NCBI GenBank assembly: GCA_033060915.1
Contig: CM065388.1
Span: 36,355,001-36,419,000 of the forward strand
Direction of reading: 5' to 3'
Length of the DNA: 64,000 nt
DNA from: Euryodendron excelsum
Taxonomy: Eukaryota > Streptophyta > Magnoliopsida > Ericales > Pentaphylacaceae
The notes under the pieces were generated by a model. That model saw only the letters and a program-made list of their open reading frames with translations, was not told the origin of the DNA and did no database searches. Position numbers and translations under genes: made by a program. Shown here piece after piece: positions 49,182 through 60,195 of this stretch (positions are counted from its first letter, which is position 1; every line of letters begins with the position of its first letter).

Positions 49182-49814
49182 ATCTAATCAATTATGGCCT
49201 TCTCGAACTAGAATCATCACCAAATTAGTTAGGGAGTGGTTGAAAAGGGAGGTGGTTGCAATGGTGTGTATCCTTTGTTAGCCAAAGGTGGGGGAGGGTT
49301 GTGTGGTGGCGATGGAAGGTGGGAAAGGGTTGCATGGTGGCAATTGAGGGTGGGAAAGTGTGGTAGGGGAGGGCTGATTGTGGTAAAAAACTAGGGGAAA
49401 GTGGGTTGCCATAGGTAGGGGAATGGCAGGTGGGATGGGCAGGAGAGAAGTGGGAGAAGTAAGAAAAAAAGAAGATGAAGGAAGAGAAAGAATAAGAACA
49501 AAAAAAATAAATAATAGAGAAGCTATGAAGGAAAAAAGAAATGAACATAGGAGTGGTTGGCGGTGTGGCTTCACTGGAGAAGGATGACAAGTTTAAGAAG
49601 TTTGATCATAAGGGTTAAAGGTTCCTTTTTAAAAAGTTTTGTACTTGCAAGTATTTATCATTTAGTCGACAAACGGTTGACTAACGGAGGTGGAAATTTG
49701 TTACCAAAATACCAAAAGTAAGGGAGATCGGTGTAATATGAAAATAATTGAGGGAAGCACCTGTATTTTTGGTAATGTCCAAGGAAGCTCTGTGTAATTT
49801 ACCCTAAAATAATA

Positions 49815-50113
49815 AATAAATAAATAAACCAAAGCTGAAGGAAGATTACTAATCCAATTAAACCCAAAAGGACAAAAAAGTAAAAGTTTAATTAACTCAA
49901 CTCCACCAATTTTATAAGAAAAAGAAAGCCAAGGCAGACATGCCATATCCTAAAAATACATGTAGTAAGTCTTTGGGAAGTAGTTGTTAATGTTGAAGTG
50001 GTTGCCGGCAATGAAAAGGGAGGTTGCCGGCACCGGCAGAGTATGATAACAAAGAATTGGTGATGAAAGAAAGAAGAGTTGGAGGCAGAAGCAGCGGAAT
50101 AGGGAGAGTACAA

Positions 50114-50172
<59 letters not shown>

Positions 50173-50821
50173 CAAAGATGGTATAGAAGTTGACGGTGAC
50201 ATTCAAGTTGTGGTAGCTGGAGCGAGTATAGTGGAAAAGGAAGGAATAGGGACATAGAGAGATCTGTTAGGGAATTCAACCAAGCTTGAGTGCTTCAGGA
50301 TGAAGAGGAGAGAAACAGAATACATGTACAGTTGGTGCTTTCGATACCCTTAAAATGAATTATGATGTTGTATCAGTAAGTTATTTTTTTGTTACTATAA
50401 GGTAAAATACTTTAGCTTTCACCTAACTTATACACTACCAAACACCTAAAAATGGAAAACTTTTTTGAAAAACAAATAGATTTAAGTTTTTATCATTGAA
50501 TTAGTCAATTTTTTTTAATTTAATTTAGTTTGTTAAATCTCTTAGCAATATAGAAAATAGGGTTAGTTTCACCTAGACCATCACAGGTTTGGCATATCAA
50601 CAAGTAACGCCATTACTTTTCAAAAATAGGCACTAGACCCGTTTAGGTTCTGTGTACCCACTGAAGGACCCCTGTCGTTAGCTCTGTTAGCCTTCTTCCA
50701 TTTGTTGATCCATTTGGGTAATTGAAATGAAAAAAATTACCCTATGCTTGTAATAAAAAAATTAAGGTCAAATGCAAAGGTAATATTACCCTCATATGAT
50801 TCTGTTGTGACTCGTGAGAGA
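49815..50821. other. Intergenic DNA with a (GA)n tract
   Basis: The overlapping frames at 49892-50279 are products of the repeat. GGTTGCCGGC occurs twice near 50000-50035. Nothing else recognised. Confidence 0.5.
50117..50171. repeat. (GA)n microsatellite
   Basis: Uninterrupted run of 55 bases. Confidence 0.95.
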
Positions 50822-52662
50822 TGTTGAGTCAATGCCTTGATTTTGATGATAACAAAACATGGTTTAATGATCTAATAATTCTATTGAGTGTGCAGATTAA
50901 TCATTAATTAGATCTTGACTTGAAGCTTATCATAATAGAGGATTTGTGATGCAAAGAATATAATGAAGAATGAAAAGCATGATGAGATAGCATATTCAAC
51001 AAGTGGTGATCTCATAAGAGAATGAAGATAATGAATGTCAAGGAAGAAGAATGAAAATGCTCAAAGTCTTGATTGAAAAGATTGGAGACTTTAAAGACTT
51101 GAAGATATCTTGCAAGAATGGAAGAACAAAAGACCGACTCAAAGACATGGAAGCTTTCTTGGAAGATTTGAGAATGTATTGAAAGCATAGAAGAAATCAC
51201 AAGACTAGAAAAACTTTCTTGGAAGAGTTGTTGAAGTCTATGAAGAAGTTATATTGATTGAAGAATTCTAGAAGAAATCTAGAAATGAAGATGTTCAAAG
51301 AAGAATAGAAAATCAGTTGAAGAAATGAAGATCTTATGTCTTGGAAGCTCTCTTGAAGATTTTGAAGAAGACTTGGATTAATAGATGAAGCAATGATGAT
51401 GAAAGATCTCTACAAGTAATTAAAATGGAGAAAATTCATCTAGAATGGATTGAAGATATTCTTGGAGTCATCAAGCCTTGAAGAAGTGTTTGCAAGCTTT
51501 AAAAAGCCTATTTGAATGATCCTTGAAAAGATTGGAGACTTTGGAGAAGATTGGATAAAAGCTACAAAATCAACCTTTTTGGTAAAAAGAGTCGACTCCT
51601 TAAGTTTCATGAGTCAAATCTTTAAAATAGAGCCTTCGAAATCTGCTGGAGACTCAAAAGAGTCGACCCCTCATCATTCAGGAGTCGACTCATTTCAACA
51701 GAGAGCAAAAATTCTGAAGACTGCCAAAAAGAGTCAACCCCTAGTCGAATCATTGGAACAGAAAGTTGAGTCTGCAGATTTTGACCAAAAGAGTGGACTC
51801 TTTTAAGTTATGAGTCAACTCCTGAAGGTAAAATTCTGAAGCAGATTGCAAAAAGAGTTGACTCATTGTAAAAAGAGTCAACCCCCGACAGTAACAGCTA
51901 TATTTCTGACAGACGATATGATGCAATTTGCAATCAAAACTTCTCCCATACTTCTCCAACGGCTAGAATCGATCCATAGCTTTAAATATCAGATACATAC
52001 AACTTCTATAATGATGATAAGAGTGATTGTATCATTGGTATCAAGAGCTTGAAGCTGAATATCTCTTGTGCCATAACTGCCACATATTTTTGCTGAGTGT
52101 TTAAGGTTGTTCATTGAGCTGTATTTATTCATATACTCATTAGGAGAGTTACCTATTGTATAACCTTTATTCATTTCACTTGGGAGGGTTGGTAAACCTG
52201 TAAGTTTGAGTGTTCTTGGACAAAAACACTTGTAAGTTTGAGTGAAGCTTAGACAAAATCACTTGTAAGTTTGAGAAAAGCTTGGACAAAATCTCTTGGG
52301 TTTTAAAAGCTTGGGAAGAAGCTTTTGTAAGAGTGAGCTGGGCACTTGTGGCAAAACCAACAACTGTGTAAAGAGTGTTACATAGTGGAATTCCTTCGTG
52401 AGGATCGAAGAAGAGAGGACGTAGGCAAGGTTGGCCGAACCTCTATAAATCTGGTGCTCTTCTTTTCTTGCTCTGTTTTGCTTATTTGCTCACTATACAT
52501 GCTTGCATAAATATATACATTGATATATACTTCACTTGCTTGATATATATACTTTGATTAATTGTTGTTGAAATATATAAATTGTTTTTAGTTGCAATAC
52601 TTGATATAAATTCTATAAAACCCAATTCACCCCCCTTCTTGGGTTGCCTTCTTGGGCCAACA
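50822..52662 (+). mobile_element. Solo Copia LTR, 1841 bp
   Basis: Opens TGTTGAGTC and closes GGGCCAACA. The flanks are AGAGA (50817-50821) and AGAGG (52663-52667), a 5-bp target duplication with one change. Its ends match the family of the LTR at 673-2349 (TTTTGATGATAACAAAAC near the start, AATTCACCCCCC and GGGTTGCC near the end), though the middle has diverged. No interior adjoins it on either side, so it is a solo LTR. It carries a cluster of GTCGAC-core palindromes at about 51585-51885. Open frames inside it are not genes. Confidence 0.85.
51585..51885. repeat. Cluster of GAGTCGACTC-type palindromes in the LTR
   Basis: AGAGTCGACTCC near 51589, AGAGTCGACCCC near 51660, GGAGTCGACTCA near 51681, and relatives with GTCAAC or GTTGAC near 51732, 51814, 51857 and 51878. 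Its place in the LTR (about 770-1060 bases from the start) is near that of the TGTGTCGACACA cluster in the other LTR group. Confidence 0.6.
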
Positions 52663-53842
52663 AGAGGGAGAGAGAACAATTAGGTAAGGAAAAAAAACAC
52701 ACAAACACACACAAAAAAATTAAATAAATAATTAAAGAACAATGACTTCTTTTTCCAAACACATGTAACCAAAAAAAATAGTAACTTTAAACCATGGTTA
52801 AGCCTAGAAAGTGACGGACCGACGTTTGGACAGTAGGGGGCCATAGTTTTTATTTTTTTTATAAATATTTTTAATTACAAATAATTGACACCATAAGTCG
52901 GTATGGGGTTTTTGCACTCCTATTGATGGTAGATTAATCATAACATATTAGTTCAATCATATGCATTTAGCTGGAGAACCTTTATTGCACTTACAGTAGT
53001 TGTTTTAGCACAATGTTGTAATGTAAGCATTGCATTTGGAAAGAAAGGGTAGGGTTAAGGGTTCAATCCTTATTCCTTAGAAAAAGCTAAAATGTGAAGA
53101 AGATGAAATTCTATCATAGCTTAGTTTTACTGCTTATATTTGAAGAAAGGAGAACTATTATTGTGTAGAACACTCGATATTGTTTTGAATGATATACTTC
53201 GAAAATGCTAACTTTGATCCTTTTATTTTCCTTTTTCTTATTTTTTTTAGACTTGAATTCCTCTCCAAGAACCCCCAATGAAAATAACTCTAAATTATTT
53301 ATCGATATGTACATTGAAAATATTTATACATATTGTTATGTATATTTTGATTAACTCTATTTCCTTACAATCTACTTCATCATATCAACCATCAACAACT
53401 ACATTCTCATAGTAGGCTCTTTCAGGTATAACCAATGTTAATAAATATTCACCACTTTAAGTAATAATACTAATAAATGTTATGATTCATTTTATTATTT
53501 TGGATTTGCCTATTTTAGGCCCATCAGCTACCGAGACGTCCTCATCGTCTTCGAACAAGAGGAGCTTAGAGCGAAGCTTAGAGACAAGTTCAGACAGGAG
53601 ATGAGATAAAAGAAGTAGGTGATGACGGTTGGTCTCATATCTCAGTTTTTGGACTCCCAAGGGAGGATTACTGTAGATTCCTTCAAAAAGGTCAAGTAAA
53701 CTAATAATTTCTATACATATGTAGTTTTAAATATTTCCATATAAACTTGCATAAGTGTCATATAGTTCCTATCAACTTGTACGTTCCGGATACATCTAAT
53801 GGGCACCAGGTATGGCAAGAGTCTGTGGGTGAAGATGTTACA
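52663..53842. other. Intergenic or element-derived DNA
   Basis: Near 53520-53695 a plus-strand frame reads EVGDDGWSHISVFGLPREDY before a short gap, which looks coding but is not known to me. GTATGGCAAGAGTCTGTGGG leads up to the Gypsy-like start at 53843. Otherwise nothing. Confidence 0.35.
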
Positions 53843-56550
53843 TGTAGAGACCCAAAAATTATTATTATTGTTCTATATATATATATTAGGAGCATGAATA
53901 TTTATGTACACTGTCCTGTGAGTAAATATACGATAAATTATACTATTACATGCATATTTATTTCTGGGCCTACTTTTAGACTATTTTAGTGAATCGAGTG
54001 TTGGTCGCCTTATGTGGGGTCCACGAGTCTGTTGGGATGCAAGATATATTTTTTTTGGCATGAGTAAATTTTATTTAATAAATAATGTTTGGGATTTAAT
54101 TCCATGAATTTTGAGGGTTTTGGGGTCCTAATTTGGCTTTGTGTTGTGCTCAAATGGCAAAATCGTAATTTAGTCACATATGTAGTATATATGCACATGG
54201 CTTCTAGAAGAAGCTAAACATTCTCTCTCTTTTCTTTCACCAACGTACCAGGTTCTCCACATTCTCTCTCTTTTTCATTTTTCTTCTGTTCTTATCAAGA
54301 TTTGAAGACCTAACTTTGAGATTTTACTCTTGGACCAAGAATTAAAGTTACTTTACTCACCAAGCTCTACAAATCTATCAGTTAGGATTTTCGTTTTGGG
54401 CAAGTTTGAATCCTGGGGTGTGATTACGTCTCACTTGAGGTAGGAATTTCACTGGCTTTGTTAAATATTGATATGTTTCATGCATTTATGTATGTTACAT
54501 AAATTTCAGCTTTGTTGTTGATATATTACAAAACCCTCTATGTATAGTTGCATTTTTATAATGCTTGTACATGAGTTTTACTTGAAATTGTTATTTGATC
54601 GTGTATTGAATACTTGAGGTTGATATAGCTTTTGTTACAAACAAACTTAATGGAGAAAGTTGTTGTGATTTGAAATGTTAAGGTATTAGAATGTGATTGA
54701 TACTCACCATGTGTTTGATAAAATGTGTATATGAACTTGTGCAAAATCTTATGAGTTAGATGTTACGAAAAATGACCAAGTGTTCATGGAAATTGAGTAA
54801 TATGGCTACGGTGGTGTGAGTTAGATTTTGGATTTGAGGAACAGAAAGCAATTTGGGGTAAAGCCTATTGGTAAGAAGGTATAACCCTGCGCAGGTAGTC
54901 CTAGAATCCATCAAGTTTGTAGCCTATAAAGCTAGTGGATGTGACGAGGCCTGTGCAATAGCAAGATGCTCGGGTTTAGCATACAAAAATCCTAGTTGAA
55001 TGTTGTTGGTTGAAAATGTGGTGTTAGAAATAGAATGAAATGATATGGAAATAATAAGTTGAACTTGAGAAGAAATTAGGAATTTCTTGGTTTTGTTGAC
55101 GAATGTGATATGATGATGGATATGTACTTGACTTACATTGTGATCTCCATAGCTTGTTCATTATTTACATATTGTACACTTGCACATGCCACCATATTGA
55201 TATTCAACATTGTTAGTGTTTTCTCTACTGGGCACATTTACTCAAGCCTACTATTTTGCAAATACTATGCAGCTGCTTAGCCGTTTGATAAAGACTAAAG
55301 TATTTGGGTGTTCCATCTTTGGTAATATTGTGCATATAAGCAAGGACATATACATTAATTATCTAAGTTATTGTAATTTTTGGTGATGTTGGAATTATTT
55401 GGTGTTATTTTTGTTGTTAAAGGAATATGGATAATGGGTTTTTGAAAGTTTTTGAAATTCTCATGCAAAACAAGTCACTTACGGCAGGGTCATCGGAGTC
55501 GTAATGGGAGAGTTTTGGGATTTTTTTCTTTTTGTAACTTAAATTTTTCAATCTATAAGTTCTCGAAGGCGTTGGGGTACTGAAACCCCCAAACGGCTTC
55601 GGAAACTCATCAAACTTGACATGGCAAAGTCTAGGCACGATTGATGGGTGGGAACAAACGGCACGGTCACCGGATTTCTAGGGTGAGAGTTGTGAAATTT
55701 TTTGTTTTTTTTACCTTAACTTTTTCAATCTTTAACTTTTCAAGGCGTCAACGTATTAAAACCCCCAAACGGCCTTAGAAGCTCATGAAACTTGACATGT
55801 AGCACGGTTTAGATACGAATGACGTGGGAAAACAAACAGCATGGTCGCCAGAGTCCTGATGTGAGAGTTATGGAACTTTTTCCTTTTTTTACCATAACTT
55901 TTTCAATATTTACATTTTCAAGGCATCGAGTACTAAAACTCACAAAACGGCTTTGTAAGCTCGTCAAACTTGATACGTGTCACAATCTAGACACGTGAGA
56001 ACAAACGACACGGTCTCCGTAGTTTCGATGTGAGAGTTTTGGAATTTTTTCCCTTAACTTTTTCAATCTTTAAGTTTTCGATGCGTCGGGGTACTAAAAA
56101 CACCAATGGTCTAAAACTCATCAAACTTGACATGTAGCACGGTCTAGGCACGACTGATGCAAGAGAACAAACGGCACGATCACCGAAGTCCTGACCCGAG
56201 AGTTGTGAAATTTTTTTCCTTTTTTACCTTAACTTTTTCAATCTTTAAGTTTCCGAGGTGCTAGGGTACTAAAAACCCCAAACAACCTTAGAAGCTCGTT
56301 AAACTTGACACGTAGCATAGTTTAGGCATGAGTAACGTAGGGGAACAAACGGCATGATCATCGGAGTCCCGAGTTGAGAGTTGTGGAAAATTTTCCTTCT
56401 TTACCTTAACTTTTCTAGTCTTTGAGTTTTTGAGGCGTCGGGTACTAAAACCCCTAAACGACCTCAGAAGCTTATCAAACTTGACACATAGCACAATCTT
56501 GGCACGAGTGACGTGTGAGACCAAACAACACGGTCTCTGGGAGTCCTGAC
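53843..56550 (+). mobile_element. Gypsy-like long non-coding LTR or 3' region (tentative)
   Basis: Starts TGTAGAGACCCAAAAATTAT, an opening often seen in long LTRs of plant Gypsy elements. A TATA-like GTATATATGCAC lies near 54186, with a CTCTCTCTTT-rich leader after it. The block near 54850-55010 (CCTGCGCAGGTAGTCCTAG, GTGACGAGGC, GATGCTCGGGTTTAGCA) is of a sort I associate with this group. The last 1.1 kb is a tandem array. No coding frame was found, and neither the right end nor a target duplication could be fixed. Confidence 0.45.
55440..56550 (+). repeat. Satellite-like array, unit about 176 bp, about 6 copies
   Basis: The landmark TTTTTCAATC or its variant lies at 55544, 55721, 55899, 56059, 56234 and about 56410, so spacing is 177, 178, 160, 175 and 176. 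A unit holds TTTTCGAGGCGTCGGGGTAC-like, ACTAAAAACCCCCAAACGG, CATCAAACTTGACATGTAGC, ACGAGTGACGTG-like, AACAAACGGCACGGTC and GAGAGTTGTGGAA. Core words and period match the array at 34465-36350. The frames at 55417-55638 and 56288-56560 are within it and are not genes. Confidence 0.88.
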
Positions 56551-56724
56551 AAATGTACACATATCAGCTTGACATTGCCAAGGTTGTGTGTCCGTATTTG
56601 TGATCAAATCATTCTATGTGCCTTTCTTGTAATTATTTATTGTCAAAACTAATACAAAACAAGTATTGCATGCCTACTTCTGTGATCAGACCTCTCTTGT
56701 TTTATAAAAATAAAAAATTTTAAA

Positions 56725-57713
56725 GCTTGTGCATGATGGAAAAGGCTACCTATGATTATCTTTGAAAGTCGCTATCTGACGTAAATTCATGATGCAAGTC
56801 ACGTTAAGTCAATAGTCAGGACTACCATTTTCAAATAAAGTGAAAGCCTCCATGTGATTGCTAGAAAAGTGTGAAGCTTTCCAAGAATTTCTTAAACTGA
56901 GGGGGAGCAAAGCTCATAAACCAATTTGACTTAAGTTATAATCGGTGTTTTATTGTGTTATTGATCTTCATTAATACTCAAATGTGGTGCAACAATATCG
57001 ATCACACTTAGGATTTGAATGACTTGTCAATTTTAGGTTTGATACTCACTTATCACAAAGGCACATTCATTAGTTAATCTATCTTGTGACAAGTTGGAAA
57101 AGGAGTGATTCATTCTATCATATATGCTATTCTCTTGGTTGTAATGTGTTCTTGTGTTTAGATTTGATAATTATATACTTCACGTTATGGATGATGTGTA
57201 CTAGTGAACTTTAGGCGATCTGTGTCTTGTTGTAAGGGTTGTTCCCTGGCTCCACCTTCTGAGTAGACTTCTGTGTTAGTTTTTGTGGCAAAATGGGGAG
57301 TAGGTTTAGTTTAGTTGGTAGTAGTAGCTTGGTGGTTGTTGTTTCGGGATTGGTTAATGGGATGGTTTGGTTGATGGTTGTTTGGTTAATGGTTGCTCTC
57401 CTTGGTTTTAGTATATAATTTTGGTTCAAGCTTATTTATATATGTGTTGTCACTTGATATCTATCTTGTGCGATCTACGGATGGTTTTACATATATGCTT
57501 GGTTGAGGGGGAGTGGATTGCATGCCTTTTGAACGGATAATAAGTTTCCTACACTTGCATGTCACAGGTGTATTGTTTTATGAGTGTGTAAGTTATTGAG
57601 CAATAAGACTAGAAGAGTTCTGTTAGTTCATGGACTTGTTTATTTATTCAATGTAAATATGCAAAGGGGTGGGATTGTAAGGAGTCACTTTTGAATTTTT
57701 TCACAAAAACACC
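56725..57713 (+). mobile_element. 3' non-coding interior of an LTR element
   Basis: GCATGATGGAAAAGGCTACC near 56733 matches 2641 and, inverted, 38390. CTGAGGGGGAGC near 56897 and TTGTGACAAGTTGG near 57081 are further shared types of word. It runs straight into a polypurine tract and LTR, so it is the stretch between pol and the 3' LTR. No pol is seen upstream. The minus-strand frame at 57211-57429 is not a gene. Confidence 0.6.
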
Positions 57714-57724
57714 AAGGGGGAGAT
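57714..57724 (+). other. Polypurine tract
   Basis: AAGGGGGAGAT directly before the LTR start TGTTAG, the normal place for plus-strand priming. Confidence 0.85.
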
Positions 57725-58760
57725 TGTTAGGAATTTGGTGTGTTATGAAACAAAACTTTGTAATCTAGTTCTTTCCCTATAATTAAACAAGTCTGAGAGC
57801 AAGATTCAAGTTCAAGCTGTTAGAGTACAAGCTGTCCAAGTTGCAGTACAAGCCTTTAAAGCATGCAAATCTGAAACTTTAAAAGGCCATATCTCTATGC
57901 TCAGGTATCCGTTCAAGCTCCATAATATATGGATTCTATGTAACTTTTCAAGAGCAATCTAAATATGTAGAGAGCATGGCTTGAAGTTGGCTCAAGTGAA
58001 CTGAGCGAAGTTCGCTTGAGCCATATGTGAAAAATCTGCAGAATCAGAGATTCAAAATGCATCGCTCGAAGTTGGCTCGAGCGATGCCCCAAAGTTAGGT
58101 TTGAATCAAACTCTAATCACATCCAAATTAGTTCATATTTGAGGACTCTCAAACTAGGCTTTCTTAGCCAATCAAAAGGTAGTTACTGCCTACTTTTTGA
58201 GGAGTTTTAGAGATGCTACAAGAGTCTAGAGACTCATACGTATTACATAACTCTTGAATACAGAGATATACAGAGGAGAGTTAGAAGAGAATACTATAGA
58301 GAAAGATGAAGATCTTATTGATGATTTTTTTAAGCCTATAAAACTTCTTCACCAGATTATCTAAATTGAAGAACAAAGCAGAGAGATCATCTTGGTGGAT
58401 TTCGAGGACGAAAGAGAACACCGTGGTGATTCGGTGTGAGGGTCAAAGCCAAGGAGAGCATAAACTCGAGGAGTCAAGTAAGTAAACTTCAACCGGAGTT
58501 CGTGGAGATTTGGATGACAATTGTGGAGTCTCAATTGTTATGGTTTTAAGTGGTGCTTGTGTAAATTATTCAAAATAGTGTTTGGCCTGTTGGACGTGGT
58601 TTTTTCCCGTATTGGGTTTTCACGAGAAAAGTTTGTGTTTGTCTATATTACTGCTTGTGATTACTTTGCATTGCATATAGTTGTCACATAGGTAAACTAA
58701 TATAAGTGAATCTAAGTAATACCGAATTTTCAAAAAACTCAGTTGAACCTATGTGCAACA
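57725..58760 (+). mobile_element. 3' LTR, 1036 bp
   Basis: Opens TGTTAGGAATTTGG after the polypurine tract and closes ATGTGCAACA. A TATA-like CCTATAAAAC lies near 58334. Near 57980-58095 it carries a palindrome-rich stretch with GTTCGCTTGAGC and GGCTCGAGCGATG words. The 5' LTR and coding body were not found in the window, so the element is truncated. Confidence 0.75.
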
Positions 58761-59272
58761 ATTGGTAGGCAATCAAGTGCCACAACTGCCTTGCACTAAA
58801 GAACCCACCTTGGCCCGAAACAACCAAAACTTCACTTTGAAAATACATGCAGAATTTTAGAAGCTATTATTTGAAAAACAAAAGAAAAAAGAAATGAAAG
58901 AGCAGCAGACACAGACGAGAGAGAAACCCACACCATAGCCTTCTTTCCTTTATATAGTCAAAAGGCAAAATCAACCATAGGACAATTAAAAAAAACACTT
59001 TCCCATGTCATACCTAATAATATCAAAACCCAAACATAGAATTATAGATGGGAAGAGAAGCTTACAAAACCACTATGTGGACCACACTACATACTATGCA
59101 AGCTTACAAAACATAAACTCCACCACACATAATATAATGATCATATGACTGAGCAAGCACATTTATGAAGAGTTCCAATCACCAATGACAGAACCATTGA
59201 AATCATGGAATAATGAAAACATTTCAGTGTGCAACAAGACCACCACTATTGTGAGAGATAGAGAAGTGGGGT
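58761..59272. other. Spacer, nothing recognised
   Basis: Begins ATTGGTAGGC, which looks a little like a primer site but fails after six bases. No other feature. Confidence 0.4.
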
Positions 59273-59762
59273 TGTTAAGAAATCATCACTTTCTCTCTCC
59301 TTCTAGAAACTTCTCTCAGTAGGAAACTCTTTCTTTAAGGAGTTTCCTTTCTAGATAAGGTTCTACTGATCACCTCTTTCTAGAGTGTTCCTAGAAGGAT
59401 CTCTCTACATTCTGTCTTTCTATAATCATCCATGGCGTAAGCACCGACTTCCTGCTAGTATAAATAGAAGGATTGGTCTCTCATTAGAGTGTGAGAATGA
59501 AGTGTGCAAGCCCTAGTGTAAGAGAGTGAAGTAGTGCTTGAGTGACTAAGTGAGGTTAGCAAAGGTGTGGTGTGAGTGTGTTTCCATATGACCAAGTGAA
59601 GTAAAAGTAAGCTAGAGCCAGTCTAGTATGTGATATTAGTGTATGTTTTGGTGTGAGTATAGTCATCATTGTGAGTGTTATGTACAAAAGATTACTGTAC
59701 AAGTGTCTTGTAGTAATAAAAATTCTATTATTTATTTGAGTGCTTTCATTCCTTACTTAACA
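59273..59762 (+). mobile_element. 5' LTR of a Copia element, 490 bp
   Basis: Opens TGTTAAG and closes CTTAACA, perfect inverted ends. TATAAATAG is at 59459-59467 and an AATAAA signal near 59715. A primer site and gag start follow on the same strand. The LTR is unrelated in sequence to the other LTRs here. Confidence 0.85.
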
Positions 59763-59765
59763 ATT

Positions 59766-59777
59766 TAGTGTCAGAGC
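59766..59777 (+). other. Primer binding site (tRNA-iMet type)
   Basis: TAGTGTCAGAGC, two mismatches from TGGTATCAGAGC, three bases after the LTR. Confidence 0.75.
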
Positions 59778-60089
59778 AATCTCGGTCAGCGACAGCTTTT
59801 TGAAGGGTCGTCATGCAAGAGATTTATCAGAGCCATGCGATCAGGGACCGAGTTTTGAGGCATTGCCACATGGAAGAGTTGCCAGAGCCTATTGGTCAGG
59901 GACTGATTTTTAGAGCATTGTCCAGTGGAAGATTTAGTAGGGGTAGGTAGCTGGACAAGAGCTTAGCGGTTAAGGACAGCAGTTGAAGGCGTCGTGTGGG
60001 GGCGAGATTTTTTTGTACACAATCTGGGATTGTGAAGCTACTTGTCTAGGACAAGGCTTGCTTGGTAATACGAGTGGTTGTAGTAAGTC
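59778..60089 (+). mobile_element. Leader of the Copia element
   Basis: Sequence between primer site and gag ATG with loose internal repeats of a CAGAGCC/GATCAGGGAC kind (near 59830 and 59885). The minus-strand frame at 59970-60281 is a shadow. Confidence 0.6.
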
Positions 60090-60195
60090 ATGATAGCCAA
60101 TCTCCAGTTTATGGACGCGATGGAGAAGCTCAACAGCTAGAATTATAGTACCTGGCAGACGTTGCAGGGACAAGGTCTGTGGGAAGTTGTTGGTG
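60090..60195 (+). pseudogene. Copia gag, N-terminus, cut off by an insertion
   Basis: ATG at 60090, then MDAMEKLNS, a TAG at codon 17 (60138-60140), NYSTWQT and, after a small gap relative to the family, LQGQGLWEVVG. The NYSTW and LW.VV pattern is the start of Copia gag (DUF4219). The match stops at about 60195, where foreign sequence begins. The gag zinc knuckle resumes at 63384. Confidence 0.75.

Larger units (their letters stand above)
48079..49804. mobile_element. Mutator-like non-autonomous DNA element, 1.73 kb
   Basis: The left end (GGTAAATTACACAAATCTCC) and the reverse of the right end (GGGTAAATTACACAGAGCTT) are inverted repeats that can be followed for about 85 bp with changes, including TTGGAC, CTTCCCTCAA and a TCTCCCTT-like word. 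Flanks are TAAAATAAAA (48069-48078) and TAAAATAATA (49805-49814), a 10-bp target duplication with one change; 8-11 bp is usual for Mutator-like elements. No transposase is present. Inside are a foldback element, a (GA)n run and a G-rich stretch at about 49240-49450 whose other strand gives long Pro/Ser/Phe frames that are not genes. Confidence 0.7.

Noticed and set aside
49225..49590. 121-codon minus-strand frame rich in Pro, Ser and Phe
   Set aside because: It is the complement of a low-complexity G-rich stretch in the Mutator-like element; two overlapping frames are equally open.
58761..58775. Primer binding site after the LTR at 58760
   Set aside because: Only TTGGTA matches; the tract before the LTR shows that it is a 3' LTR, where no primer site is expected.
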